Shown piece by piece: positions 56,111 through 64,000 of a stretch of 64,000 nt of DNA. The notes below the pieces were generated by a model. That model did not search any database, was not told the DNA's origin, and was given only the letters and a program-made list of their open reading frames with translations. The position numbers and the translations under genes were made by a program. Source of the stretch: Mycoplasma sp. CSL7491-lung (lineage in GTDB: Bacteria; Bacillota_I; Bacilli_A; Mycoplasmatales; Metamycoplasmataceae); contig NZ_JAHMHG010000003.1 of assembly GCF_018913965.1 (NCBI RefSeq), positions 27,434 to 91,433 of the forward strand. The letters are read 5' to 3'. Each line of letters opens with the position of its first letter. Positions within the stretch are counted from its first letter, which is position 1.

Positions 56111-57113
56111 TTATTTCTCCTTCAAAACCAATATTTTTCATTATTTTTGATAAAGTTTTGTTTGCTATAATATTAGCTTTTTTTGCACCATTTTTTGCTA
56201 TTTGGTCAACAATTTCAAGAGCTTTGTAATATTTAGATTGAATATCAATTAATAAATCTTTAACAGCATTTCCGACTGCTGATTTAAAGTCTTTATAATT
56301 ATAGTCAGCAAATATTTTTTCTGCTTCTTCTAAACTAATTTCTTTAATTGAAGCATAAATATTTAATAAATTCAACACGCCAGGTTTTTGTTCTGAAACA
56401 TAAACTTTATTTTCTGAGTCAGTAACTGCTTTCATAATTTTAGAATACGCCTTATCAGGATCATCAAGTAAATATATTATAGATTTTTCACTTTTAGAAT
56501 CTGACTTAGACATTTTAAAATTTGGATCTGTTAAAGATCTAATTCTTGCTCCAACTTTTGGAACGTAACCGGTTGGTATTTTTAAATCTAAATTATATTT
56601 TGAATTGAATCTCTCAGCTATATTTCTAGTCAATTCTAAATGTTGAATTTGATCTTCTCCAATCGGTACAACATCTGTATTATAAAGCAAAATGTCTGCA
56701 GCCATTAAAGGAGGATACATCAAAAGACCGGTTGGTATTTTCTCAGTTCCGTTACCTTGTTTCATTTTACTAGATTTATCTTTAAATTGAGTCATTCTTG
56801 ATAATTCACCAATAGTTGTTAAAGATGTACAAAGTCATTGTAAAACACCAGTTGCCATAATATCAGATTGATAAAATAAAGTCGTTTTTTCATAATCTAG
56901 TCCACATGCAATGTACATTGCTATAATGCTTTTACGTGCTTTATTAAATTCAACAGGATCAACTACGCCTGTACTCAATGCGTGTAAATCAGCAACAAAA
57001 ACGTATGAATCATATTCCTTTTGCATTAAAACAAAATTTTTAATAGCACCTATATAATTACCTAATGTCAAGCTACCTGTGGGTTTTATACCACTTAGTA
57101 ATGTTTTTTTCAT
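56097..57113 (-). CDS. trpS: Tryptophanyl-tRNA synthetase
   Basis: 338-residue class I synthetase that charges tRNA-Trp, including the UGA-reading tRNA at 38515. The HIGH-like motif is SGIKPTGSLTLGNYIGAIKN (Thr for the first His, as in several TrpRS). Others are VADLHALSTG, GEDQIQHLELTR and KMSKSDSKSEKSI. ATG 57113 was chosen because GGAG lies 7 bases upstream; an in-frame TTG at 57125 would include that site in the gene. TGA is Trp at LQWLCTS. It heads the unit trpS, thrS and a membrane protein. Confidence 0.96.
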
Positions 57114-57144
57114 ATTTTTCTCCAATAATTTAATTATTAATTAA

Positions 57145-57150
57145 ATTATA
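57145..57150 (-). promoter_or_regulatory. trpS operon -10 box
   Basis: Minus-strand TATAAT, 31 bases upstream of the ATG. Confidence 0.55.
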
Positions 57151-57190
57151 ATACAATTTGAAATTATATATTGTATTTAACATTAAATTT

Positions 57191-57216
57191 AAAAAACCAA
57201 AGACCTATACTCTTTG
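57191..57216 (-). terminator. Weak terminator of the repeat lipoprotein gene
   Basis: CAAAGA / TCTTTG stem spanning the stop codon, followed by GTTTTTT on the minus strand. Only 6 bp, so tentative. Confidence 0.45.
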
Positions 57217-58239
57217 ATTTTTCATTTTTGAATTAATATCAGATAAAATATCATTTATTTTTTCAAATTCTTCTTTTGTTAACTTTCCTTTTAATTCTAT
57301 TGTTTTAGAAACAATGCTATAAATTTTTTTCATTTCTTCACTATATTTTTTGTTTTTTTCATCTTTTCCATAGTGATTTAATTGATATTCGATTTCGAAT
57401 AAGTAAGTATAATCTATATTACTTTCAATTATTTGCTCTAATATTTTGAAAATTATCATTATTATAATTGCTCTAAATTCCTTTTGATTGTAATCAAAAT
57501 TTTTAAGCAAATTATTCAATTCATTATCAAGTAATTTGAAAAAATTAGAATAATCAGCATGTCCATGACCGACATTTGAACTTTCCAAAATTTGATCAAC
57601 AAAATTCATGTCAATTTTATTATTTTCTATAATCTCTTTATATTTCTTTAATAAAGAAAATCCTTGTTCTATTTCATTTTTATGTGTATCTAGATTAAGT
57701 GCAACTATTTTACTTAAAATACTCTCAGCCTCTCTAACGTATTTATATTTTAGAAAATCATTTTCATTAGAATAAGAAGTAAAAACAGATGAAGTGATTG
57801 TTCTCAAATTTAAAAACAAAATTGAACTTATCAATCGATCGTTGTTTTTTTCGTTATCTTTTGAACCATCATTTTGCATATGTCTATCTTCGTTTATTGA
57901 TTCAATTTCATTTTCTTTGGTTTGCGACGCATCATTTTGCATATGTCTATCTTCGTTTATTGATTCAATTTCATTTTCTTTACTTTGTGAACCATCATTT
58001 TGCATATGTCTATCTTCGTTTATTGATTCAATTTCGTTTTCTTTAGTTTGCGACTTATCATTTTCTATTTTATCTTTAGAAGACTTGTTATTTTTCATTT
58101 CATTTTTGTCATTTAAGTTTTTGTCTGGCATGTCACTTTTTAGTTCTTCTTTTTTTGTGATATTTGATGTACAACTTGCAAGTGTTGCAAAAGAACTCAT
58201 AAAACCTAAAAATAATAATGATTTTGTATATTTATTCAT
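57205..58239 (-). CDS. Lipoprotein with 21-residue tandem repeats
   Basis: 344-residue lipoprotein, lipobox Cys23 (TLASC). After a Lys/Asp/Asn spacer come three in-frame copies of ENEIESINEDRHMQND plus a five-residue variable joint (GSQSK, ASQTK, GSKDN), and a partial copy before them. The C-terminal 200 residues are helical, without enzymatic motifs, and close with LTKEEFEKINDILSDINSKM. No TGA codon is needed. The repeat block makes it a candidate size-variable surface antigen. Confidence 0.85.
   Translation of the reverse strand: MNKYTKSLLFLGFMSSFATLASCTSNITKKEELKSDMPDKNLNDKNEMKNNKSSKDKIENDKSQTKENEIESINEDRHMQNDGSQSKENEIESINEDRHMQNDASQTKENEIESINEDRHMQNDGSKDNEKNNDRLISSILFLNLRTITSSVFTSYSNENDFLKYKYVREAESILSKIVALNLDTHKNEIEQGFSLLKKYKEIIENNKIDMNFVDQILESSNVGHGHADYSNFFKLLDNELNNLLKNFDYNQKEFRAIIIMIIFKILEQIIESNIDYTYLFEIEYQLNHYGKDEKNKKYSEEMKKIYSIVSKTIELKGKLTKEEFEKINDILSDINSKMKNQRV
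57865..58066 (-). repeat. 63-bp tandem repeat, three copies plus a partial one
   Basis: The sequence ATCATTTTGCATATGTCTAT recurs at 57868, 57931 and 57994, exactly 63 bases apart, with a diverged start at 58057. The unit is 21 codons, so gain or loss of a copy keeps the frame. Confidence 0.92.
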
Positions 58240-58340
58240 ATTTACCTCTCTCTATTTTTGATAACTATTTTACCATAGATTTTAAATTACAAAATTTTAA
58301 TACTATGATATAGCGTTAAAGGAAAAGATGAAAAGTAAAA

Positions 58341-58379
58341 AACACAAAAAACTATAAAAATAATATAGTTTTTTGTGTT
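58341..58379 (-). terminator. Terminator of the ABC/aromatic-motif operon
   Basis: 16-bp perfect stem AACACAAAAAACTATA with its complement, 7-base loop, T run on the minus strand; 9 bases after the last stop. Confidence 0.9.
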
Positions 58380-58387
58380 GAATATTT

Positions 58388-59383
58388 TTATTTAATTACA
58401 TCGATCAATGTGTATCTAAAAGTTTCACCTCCGTATTCTTCAACAAATAATGTACGTTTTGCATCACTAGGTTTTATTTTAGAACTTTCTCAAGGCGCGA
58501 CAGTATCAATGTATTTTTTTAGATCAAAATCATTTAATTTATCATTACTTAAAATCAATTTAGGAAATGAATAAAGATATTGGTTTAAATAAACTCTATC
58601 AACATTTTTCCTTTCAATTACTTCGTTATTATTGTATTTTGTTACTTTTTTTGTTCCAAAAACTCTTATAAAATATATATATCCTTCTTCTGATAAAAAG
58701 TATATTCTATCTTCATATTTATAAATCGTCTCTTTTATTTTGTAAGTTGAAGAATTTGGATTTTTTTCAAAGTTTTTAACTGAAAATTCTCTTAAATCAT
58801 ATTCTTGTATCGCTGCGTCAATAATTTGTAATTTTTTAGGATTGTAGAAATCATTAAATATTTTTTTATTAGTTTCTAAATCTTCTATAAAGTCTTCTTT
58901 AAAAGCTTTATCGGGTTCAATATCTGAAAAGTGAAAGAAATTAAAGCGATTTATATTAAAAAGAAAGAATAATCAATTTTTTGAATATAATTGTTCTTTT
59001 ATATCGGCGGACTTTTCAGTAATAAAATTTTTTCCGTTGCTAAAAAAACTGGTTTCATCATCGAAATCAGAGATTATATTATTGCCAAATCTTGAAGCAA
59101 TTTTAATATCATCAAAATATTTTTCCTCAACACTTTGTTGATTTTGAATATATTTTCGAATTTCATCTTTAGAATTAAAAGATCTTTCTAAAATTAATTT
59201 TATATATTTTTGATTAATAAAATTTTCTCATTCTTTATTTTCATCATTTTTTTTAATAAAATTTTGAGCGGATTGCAATTTCTCCACATTAGTAGATGTA
59301 TTTGAACACGAAAGGGACATTAGTAAGGGTAGGCTAAAAATAAAAGAACTAAAAACTATTTTTAAAATTTTACTTTTTTTCAT
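58388..59383 (-). CDS. Aromatic-motif surface lipoprotein, third of three in the operon
   Basis: 331-residue lipoprotein, lipobox Cys26 (MSLSC). The central signature SKNWLFFLFNINRFNFFHF (Trp137 from TGA) is shared with the two genes upstream. This dense Trp/Phe pattern resembles proteins I know as 'aromatic motif' or 'aromatic cluster' surface proteins of mycoplasmas. The rest is charged and helical. Four TGA codons are read as Trp, which is why the gene looks broken under the standard code. ATG 59383 has GGAG upstream; it overlaps the preceding gene by 14 bases. Role unknown; the operon context suggests work with the ABC exporter. Confidence 0.78.
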
Positions 59384-60236
59384 TTTCGGCTCCTTTAAAT
59401 AAAATGGTTGGAAACACAAAAATAGGGCTTCCGTATCTTTGTTCTTTAACCATTACTTCTTCAAATTCAGAAAATGCAGACGGATAGTTATGTATAAACA
59501 ATGTATGAACAATAGAAGAAACTAATGCCAATGAAATAGACTTAGCTTTTGATTCAGGAAAATATCAAATCATAGGCAAAATATTTATTGTCGGTTGATC
59601 TTGATCTAGATCGTTTACACTTAATCTAAATACCATTTTTTCTTTTAAAATATAATAAATGTTAGTGTTTGATATCTCGATGGATTCATCCCCTACTCTT
59701 ATCTTTTCTAAAAAAATATTTTGAAACGAAAAAGTATCAACATTTTTTTTATTTTGAATAATTTTTTTATATTCTTCGCTTGCGGTATTTCCGTTTTGCA
59801 ATCCATCAAATACATATTCTAGAAAATTAAATTCAAATTGATTAATATGAGTTAAGAAAAAATATCAGTTTTTAGAAAAGAATTCTCTTTGTTTTTTTGC
59901 AAACTCAATCCTTGAATTGTTATCATCTAAATTACTAAATTCCTTTTGGTTCTGGATAAATTTTTCCAAAATTATTTTTTCGTTTATTTTTTGTGAATTC
60001 AAAAAATCTAATATTTTAATTTTATTACCTTTAAAAAGTTGATTCAGTATTCTATTTAAAATATCTTCAGTTTTAGTTTTATTTTTATCTATCGTTTTTT
60101 CGCTAACTTCGTCTAATAATAATATTTTTTGACTTAGTTTATTTCTGGAAGATTGAGAAAAGTCGGCACATGATACAGAACTTAAAGGCATTAATATTGA
60201 TATTAAAAAACCAGTTAAATATTTATTTATTTTCAT
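59370..60236 (-). CDS. Aromatic-motif surface lipoprotein, second of three in the operon
   Basis: 288-residue lipoprotein, lipobox Cys23 (SSVSC). Signature SKNWYFFLTHINQFEFNFLE with Trp124 from TGA, closely matching the downstream gene. A second conserved-looking part, MIWYFPESKAKSISLAL, contains another TGA-Trp. The C-terminus ends GAENEKK inside the ribosome binding site and start of the next gene. It overlaps both neighbours by 14 bases. No catalytic motif is seen. Confidence 0.78.
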
Positions 60237-61236
60237 TAAAACCTCATGTATATCTTTTAACTTTGATACTCTTATTTAATCTATTAAATTCAAATATTTT
60301 TTTAAAAAATAATTCAGAATAATTTTCGCTATTAAAAATTTGGAATAAAGATACATCATTATATTTTTTATAACTAATATTCTCATCATAGTTGTTGGAT
60401 TTAATTTTTTTAAAATATTTAATATCCTCTTCTATTCTTTGATTTCTAAGTTTAATAAACAATTCAAACATTTGCGCAATATTTTTATCGCTCAAATCAC
60501 TATCAAAAACAAATAAATCTGGTGTTATTTGTAAAATATTTTCATCATTTTTATTATATGCAAAAAAAGGAATTAAAGCATTATTTGAAATTTGTACAAA
60601 GCCTATTTTCTTATTAGTATATATATCTTCTTGTAAGTTTGGTAAGTCAAAAAATTTAAAACCTTTAATATCCTTAGAATGAATTTTATAAAATAATTTA
60701 TTTTGTTTTAATAATGACTTAAATTCATTGACATTTGTTTTATCAGTTTTTCCTTTATCATTAACATTATCTTTATATTTATTGTCAAAAGGATTGAATT
60801 GAAATAACATCGAATCTAAATTATTTAAATATCAGAATCAATTATTTGTTAATAAATTATTTAATATTTCTATTGATTGTCTAGCATACTTTATTTTAAT
60901 TTCTTTTGCTTTATCTAAAATGTTAACAACAGAAAAAGGTGAATAAGTCAAAGAAACATTTAGTTCGTCAAAATAATCATTACTAATATTATTTTGATTT
61001 AAAAAATATTCATTTTTAAAAGTTTCGCCCAAGTCTTTGCTAAAAAAGAAAGTATTAGCTAAATTTTTAAGGTATATATTTTCATCTTTTTTATTATATA
61101 AATAATTTTTGTAATTATTCTTATCTTCATTATTTGTTTTAGATGAAATAATAAGTGCGGCGGTTAATATAGAAATAGCAACTGTTGAAGAAATAGTCCC
61201 TAATAAAATTTTTTTAATTTTTAATAACTTTTTCAT
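60223..61236 (-). CDS. Aromatic-motif membrane protein, first of three in the operon
   Basis: 337 residues. The N-terminus is a basic segment plus one hydrophobic helix (about residues 12-32) with no lipobox Cys, so it is membrane-anchored rather than lipidated. It carries a more diverged aromatic signature, NNWFWYLNNLDSMLFQFNPF (first Trp 133, TGA). The frame is continuous across three TGA codons down to TAA at 60223. It overlaps the ATPase gene by 23 bases and the next gene by 14. Function unknown. Confidence 0.75.
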
Positions 61237-61930
61237 AAAATACTTTTTCTAAATTTGTAGTTTTAGGCCCGTTAAATAATATTTTTCCTTTGTGAATAAG
61301 AGTAAACGAATCAACATATTTATCAATTTCACTTAATATATGTGAACTAATGAAAATTGTCGTCCCTTTTGAATGCAACTCTTTTAAAAGATTAAATAAT
61401 TGATATCTAGCCGTTGGATCTAAATTTGCCGCTGGTTCATCCAAGATTATTAATTCAGGATTATTAAGTAACATTTGGATTAATAAAACTTTTTTCTTTT
61501 GTCCTGAAGAGAAATCATATGGTTTCTTGTATTGTAAACTTTTAATCTCAAATTTTTCTAATAAATAATCTATTTTTTGTTGAACTACTTTTTTAGACAA
61601 AGAACCTAAACAACCTAAGTAAAGTAAATATTCGTTAGTGTTTAATTCTTTTGGAAAAATAGCACTTTCTGGCACATAACCGATTTTAGATTTAATAGTT
61701 GGATTATTTTTAACATTAGAATTATCTATTAATATTTCACCAGTATAATTTACATATGAACTTATTATTGACTTAATAGTTGTTGTTTTACCAGAACCAT
61801 TTTCTCCTATAAAAGCGTGAAATGACCCTTTTTTAACAACAAAATTTAGTGAAAAAACTCCAGTTTTTTCTTTATTCGCACTCTTATAAATTTTCGTTAA
61901 ATTCTTAACCTCTAAAATATTATCATTCAT
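61214..61930 (-). CDS. ABC transporter ATP-binding protein
   Basis: 238-residue ATPase. Walker A GENGSGKTT at about residues 40-48, signature FSSGQKKKVLL (SSGQ for LSGGQ), Walker B LIILDEPAANLDP, H-loop FISSHILSEID. It resembles the ABC-2 exporter ATPases (CcmA/BcrA type). The start ATG shares one base with the permease stop, so permease and ATPase are made together. The substrate is unknown; the three aromatic-motif proteins encoded downstream may be partners or cargo. Confidence 0.93.
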   Translation of the reverse strand: MNDNILEVKNLTKIYKSANKEKTGVFSLNFVVKKGSFHAFIGENGSGKTTTIKSIISSYVNYTGEILIDNSNVKNNPTIKSKIGYVPESAIFPKELNTNEYLLYLGCLGSLSKKVVQQKIDYLLEKFEIKSLQYKKPYDFSSGQKKKVLLIQMLLNNPELIILDEPAANLDPTARYQLFNLLKELHSKGTTIFISSHILSEIDKYVDSFTLIHKGKILFNGPKTTNLEKVFYEKVIKN

Positions 61931-63756
61931 TATTTATAATCCTTTTTATAATATAAAACACTATTAATTGTAATAAGTACACTAATAATTGCTATTCATA
62001 TTAATCAATATATATTTTTATCAACTACTTTATTAGTCCTTGATAATTCAAAAACTTCATTACTTGTTTGAAATAAATAGTTATCTGATTTAGTTAATTC
62101 GTATCTAATAATAATTTTATTATTATCCCCTATTTCTTGTTTAGGTGTGTATTGACTATAACCACCAATATTATATTTAAAATCACCAACTTGTAATGTT
62201 AATTGTGTTGGAGTATATTCTAACTCATCTACTGGATTAATTAAAATTGAATCTACTATTTGTTGATTTTCAGTGTTCATAAAATTAAAATAAGCATAAT
62301 ATAAAATAGCTATACCTAAATAAATTTTCTTTTCTGTAATATTCTTGATTTCTTTAGTTTGAAGAGATTTCGGATTTAAAACTATTGAATTAGTTTCTAA
62401 TCTATTTAAATCACTTGATTCATCATTAATAATTTGTTCGATTTTTGAAAGTAAAGTTACTTTAATATCTCTTTGATCAACTAAATTACTATTTGTGTTT
62501 ATAAATTCATCATAAAATTTAGTTACGTAATCAATAAAAACCTTATCACTTAATAATTCTCTTAAATAATTCCATTGAATTTCACCTACTAAATTATCAG
62601 CCGAAGAGTAAACATATTGATCTTCAGGGAATAAAAATTTAAACGAATCTGCTTTTTCTCTTGCGTAAATTATGTTTCTATTTTCTAATCCTGGTATATT
62701 AGATTGATTTTTTAATAATCCAGGCACTAAATAAACACTATTAGAAACTCCTTTAAGAGTTCCGTCTTCATTAAATTCTTCCACTTTATATTTTTCTAAA
62801 TCAGAATTTTGTTTTAAAGAGTAGTTATATATAAAACTTTCATTATTATTATAATTGAAATATTTTTCTAAATTATTGATTTTTGTTCCACTAAAAAGAT
62901 TAAATACATTTACATCATCATAATTAAATGTATCTAACATTTGATACGGGGTTGCTAACAATGAGTATATTTGTCAGCTTTTTGGAGCATTTTTAGCAAT
63001 TTTGTATGCTTCGTTTAAGAAAACTTTTTGATCATTTCTAAATTCTTTATTATTCATACCATTTGGAACAATATAAAAATTATCAGAGTAGTTATTTAAA
63101 TAAAATATTTCGGCATTAACTAAGTTTCCGGAAGGATTTTTTTTATGCTCAGTATTTAAGTAAAAAGCAAAATTATCACTCACCGAGGTTGTATTACCTG
63201 ATATAAGAGTTCCGCCAAAAGCTAAGGGGCTAAATAAAACAACAGGTAACGTTAAGGCTATTTTAGAATTGAATCAATACGCTATTAATAAACTTACATT
63301 TCCGAAAAGAATATAACTTAAATAAATAGTTAAAAAAGTTGTATATAATGTCTTTATAATTCACATATGATTTAAAACACTTGCTAATAAAATATTTAAA
63401 AGAGTTATCATTGTTGTTCAGTATAACCCAATAATAATATTTACTATTGTTTTTCCAAAAATGATATTTTTTCTTGATAATGGTTTTGAAAAAGTTAATA
63501 ATTCTAGTCCATCTTCACTTAAATCTTTAAAAATATTTATAGATTTAAGTGAAGAAAAAAATATTGTAAAAATCAATTGTATAGCAATAGTTATATAAAA
63601 AATAATGTTAATTTTGTTATTATCTAAATTAATTTGAGAAAAAACTATTGTAATAATCAGCATTAATAAAATTATAATAATCGGTATTATGATTGAGTTT
63701 TTCTTTTTTAGAATAACCTTATGCAAAAATTGAATATAATTTCTTGTATTTTTCAT
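61930..63756 (-). CDS. ABC-2 type permease with large extracellular domain
   Basis: 608 residues. An N-terminal basic segment and about six transmembrane helices (first about residue 20-45, others in the region 63170-63450) are followed by an extracytoplasmic domain of roughly 350 residues and a final helix WIAIISVLITINSVLYY near the C-terminus. The cytoplasmic DLSEDGLELLTFSKPLSRKNI segment matches ABC-2 permeases that have gliding-motility or bacitracin-export relatives. TGA is Trp at several places, including the terminal helix. Ribosome binding site AAAGGAAA. First gene of the five-gene operon; an operator-like palindrome lies just upstream. Confidence 0.85.
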
Positions 63757-63773
63757 ATTTCCTTTCGTTTATC

Positions 63774-63807
63774 ATATTACTAGTTAGTAATATATAATAA
63801 TATTATA
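63774..63807 (-). promoter_or_regulatory. Promoter with palindromic operator (TetR-like), site 2
   Basis: Minus-strand TATAAT at 63802-63807; 8 bases downstream begins the palindrome ATATTACTAGTTAGTAATAT (63774-63793; perfect 9-bp arms on a 2-base centre). 17 of 20 positions match site 1 at 47142-47161, and the position relative to the -10 box is the same. Confidence 0.65.
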
Positions 63808-63884
63808 TATTAAGCACTAAATAACAAAATATTTTTATATTTTTTTATTAATTAACATCTCTGACAAAAAAGAAATAAAAAAAT

Positions 63885-63896
63885 GCCCTTCTGGGC
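63885..63896 (-). terminator. rRNA operon terminator (tentative)
   Basis: On the minus strand GCCC, loop AGAA, GGGC, then ATTTTTTT. Short but GC-rich, about 60 bases after the 23S 3' end. Confidence 0.6.
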
Positions 63897-63897
63897 T

Positions 63898-63956
63898 TAT
63901 TCTTTGAAAACTGAATAGTAATTAATAATTCATTAAAATGTCTTAAATACATCTTA
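63898..63956 (-). other. 23S rRNA 3' trailer with processing-stalk sequence
   Basis: On the minus strand ATTCAGTTTTCAAAGA at 63900-63915, the complement of the CTTTGAAAACTGAA motif usually found just before 23S rRNA. The two would pair to form the processing stalk. No 5S gene lies here. Confidence 0.55.
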
Positions 63957-64000
63957 ACTTCTAAACCTATCAATTTATTAGTAATGGTCAGCTAAATGTA
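63957..64000 (-). rRNA. rrl: 23S ribosomal RNA, 3' end only
   Basis: The minus strand reads TACATTTAGCTGACCATTAC then TAATAAATTGATAGGTTT, matching the conserved 23S 3' end (E. coli GCGTTGAGCTAACCGGTACT then AATGAACCG). The gene continues beyond the window edge. The exact 3' end (about 63955-63960) is estimated from the terminal-helix region. Confidence 0.88.

Noticed and set aside
57865..58066. CRISPR array
   Set aside because: The repeats are contiguous 63-bp units in a coding frame, without spacers, and no cas gene is nearby.
57794..58261. 155-codon Ser/Phe-rich plus-strand ORF opposite the repeat lipoprotein
   Set aside because: It is the antisense shadow of the lipoprotein repeats, with no start signal or plausible composition.

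Overview
The window is from a mollicute (a Mycoplasma in the wide sense). It is very AT-rich. Nearly every long gene is open only if TGA is read as tryptophan, and the one tRNA gene present is tRNA-Trp with anticodon UCA, the tRNA that makes this possible. Gene content (EF-Tu, ParC, a DNA polymerase clamp-loader operon, many lipoproteins ending their signal peptide in Cys, DUF31 serine proteases) and a 23S rRNA with no 5S gene behind it suggest a relative of the hominis/Mycoplasmopsis lineages; I cannot name the species.

Layout. 1-5656 (+): the end of lysS, a lipase-like hydrolase and two S41-type peptidase lipoproteins, closed by a hairpin shared with the converging operon. 5661-10748 (-): dnaX, ybaB, recR, tmk, holB and rsmI, a compact clamp-loader/repair/nucleotide operon. 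10879-14839 (-): a 37-residue basic protein and a DUF31 serine protease lipoprotein. 15015-17579 (+): parC. 17696-33370 (+): a 1935-residue M26-type (IgA1-protease/ZmpB-like) metalloprotease, tuf, and two tandem DUF31 protease lipoproteins. 33507-42940 (+): rpsP-trmD-rplS, a DEDD-exonuclease-like protein, a trigger-factor-related protein, a flavin-dependent oxidoreductase, tRNA-Trp, gpsA, tig and an ABC exporter pair. 42989-46832 (-): a decayed gene, then the genes rbfA, a YhcH-like gene and asnS, and rpsD with rpmE. 47246-51388 (+): an acidic lipoprotein, a transglutaminase/leucine-rich-repeat lipoprotein and a Bax-inhibitor-like membrane protein. 51566-57113 (-): mnmG-rlmH and trpS-thrS-membrane protein. 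57205-63756 (-): a lipoprotein with three 63-bp tandem repeats, then a five-gene operon made of an ABC permease, its ATPase and three related aromatic-motif surface proteins. 63957-64000 (-): the 3' end of 23S rRNA.

How it fits together. Housekeeping operons alternate with surface-protein blocks. The surface blocks hold at least six predicted extracellular proteases (three DUF31, one M26, two S41) plus a transglutaminase-fold protein. DUF31 and M26 are both families that contain known immunoglobulin-cleaving enzymes, so antibody or host-protein cleavage is a reasonable inference, but none is proven here and no immunoglobulin-binding partner (MIB) is visible.

The most notable non-coding signal is a pair of near-identical 20-bp palindromes sitting at the predicted transcription starts of two unrelated surface loci, the acidic lipoprotein at 47246 and the ABC/aromatic-motif operon at 63756. 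They look like operators for one TetR-type repressor that is not encoded in the window. Three genes (gpsA, mnmG and the Bax-inhibitor-like gene) have a -10 box 7-8 bases before the ATG and no Shine-Dalgarno sequence, which predicts leaderless mRNAs.
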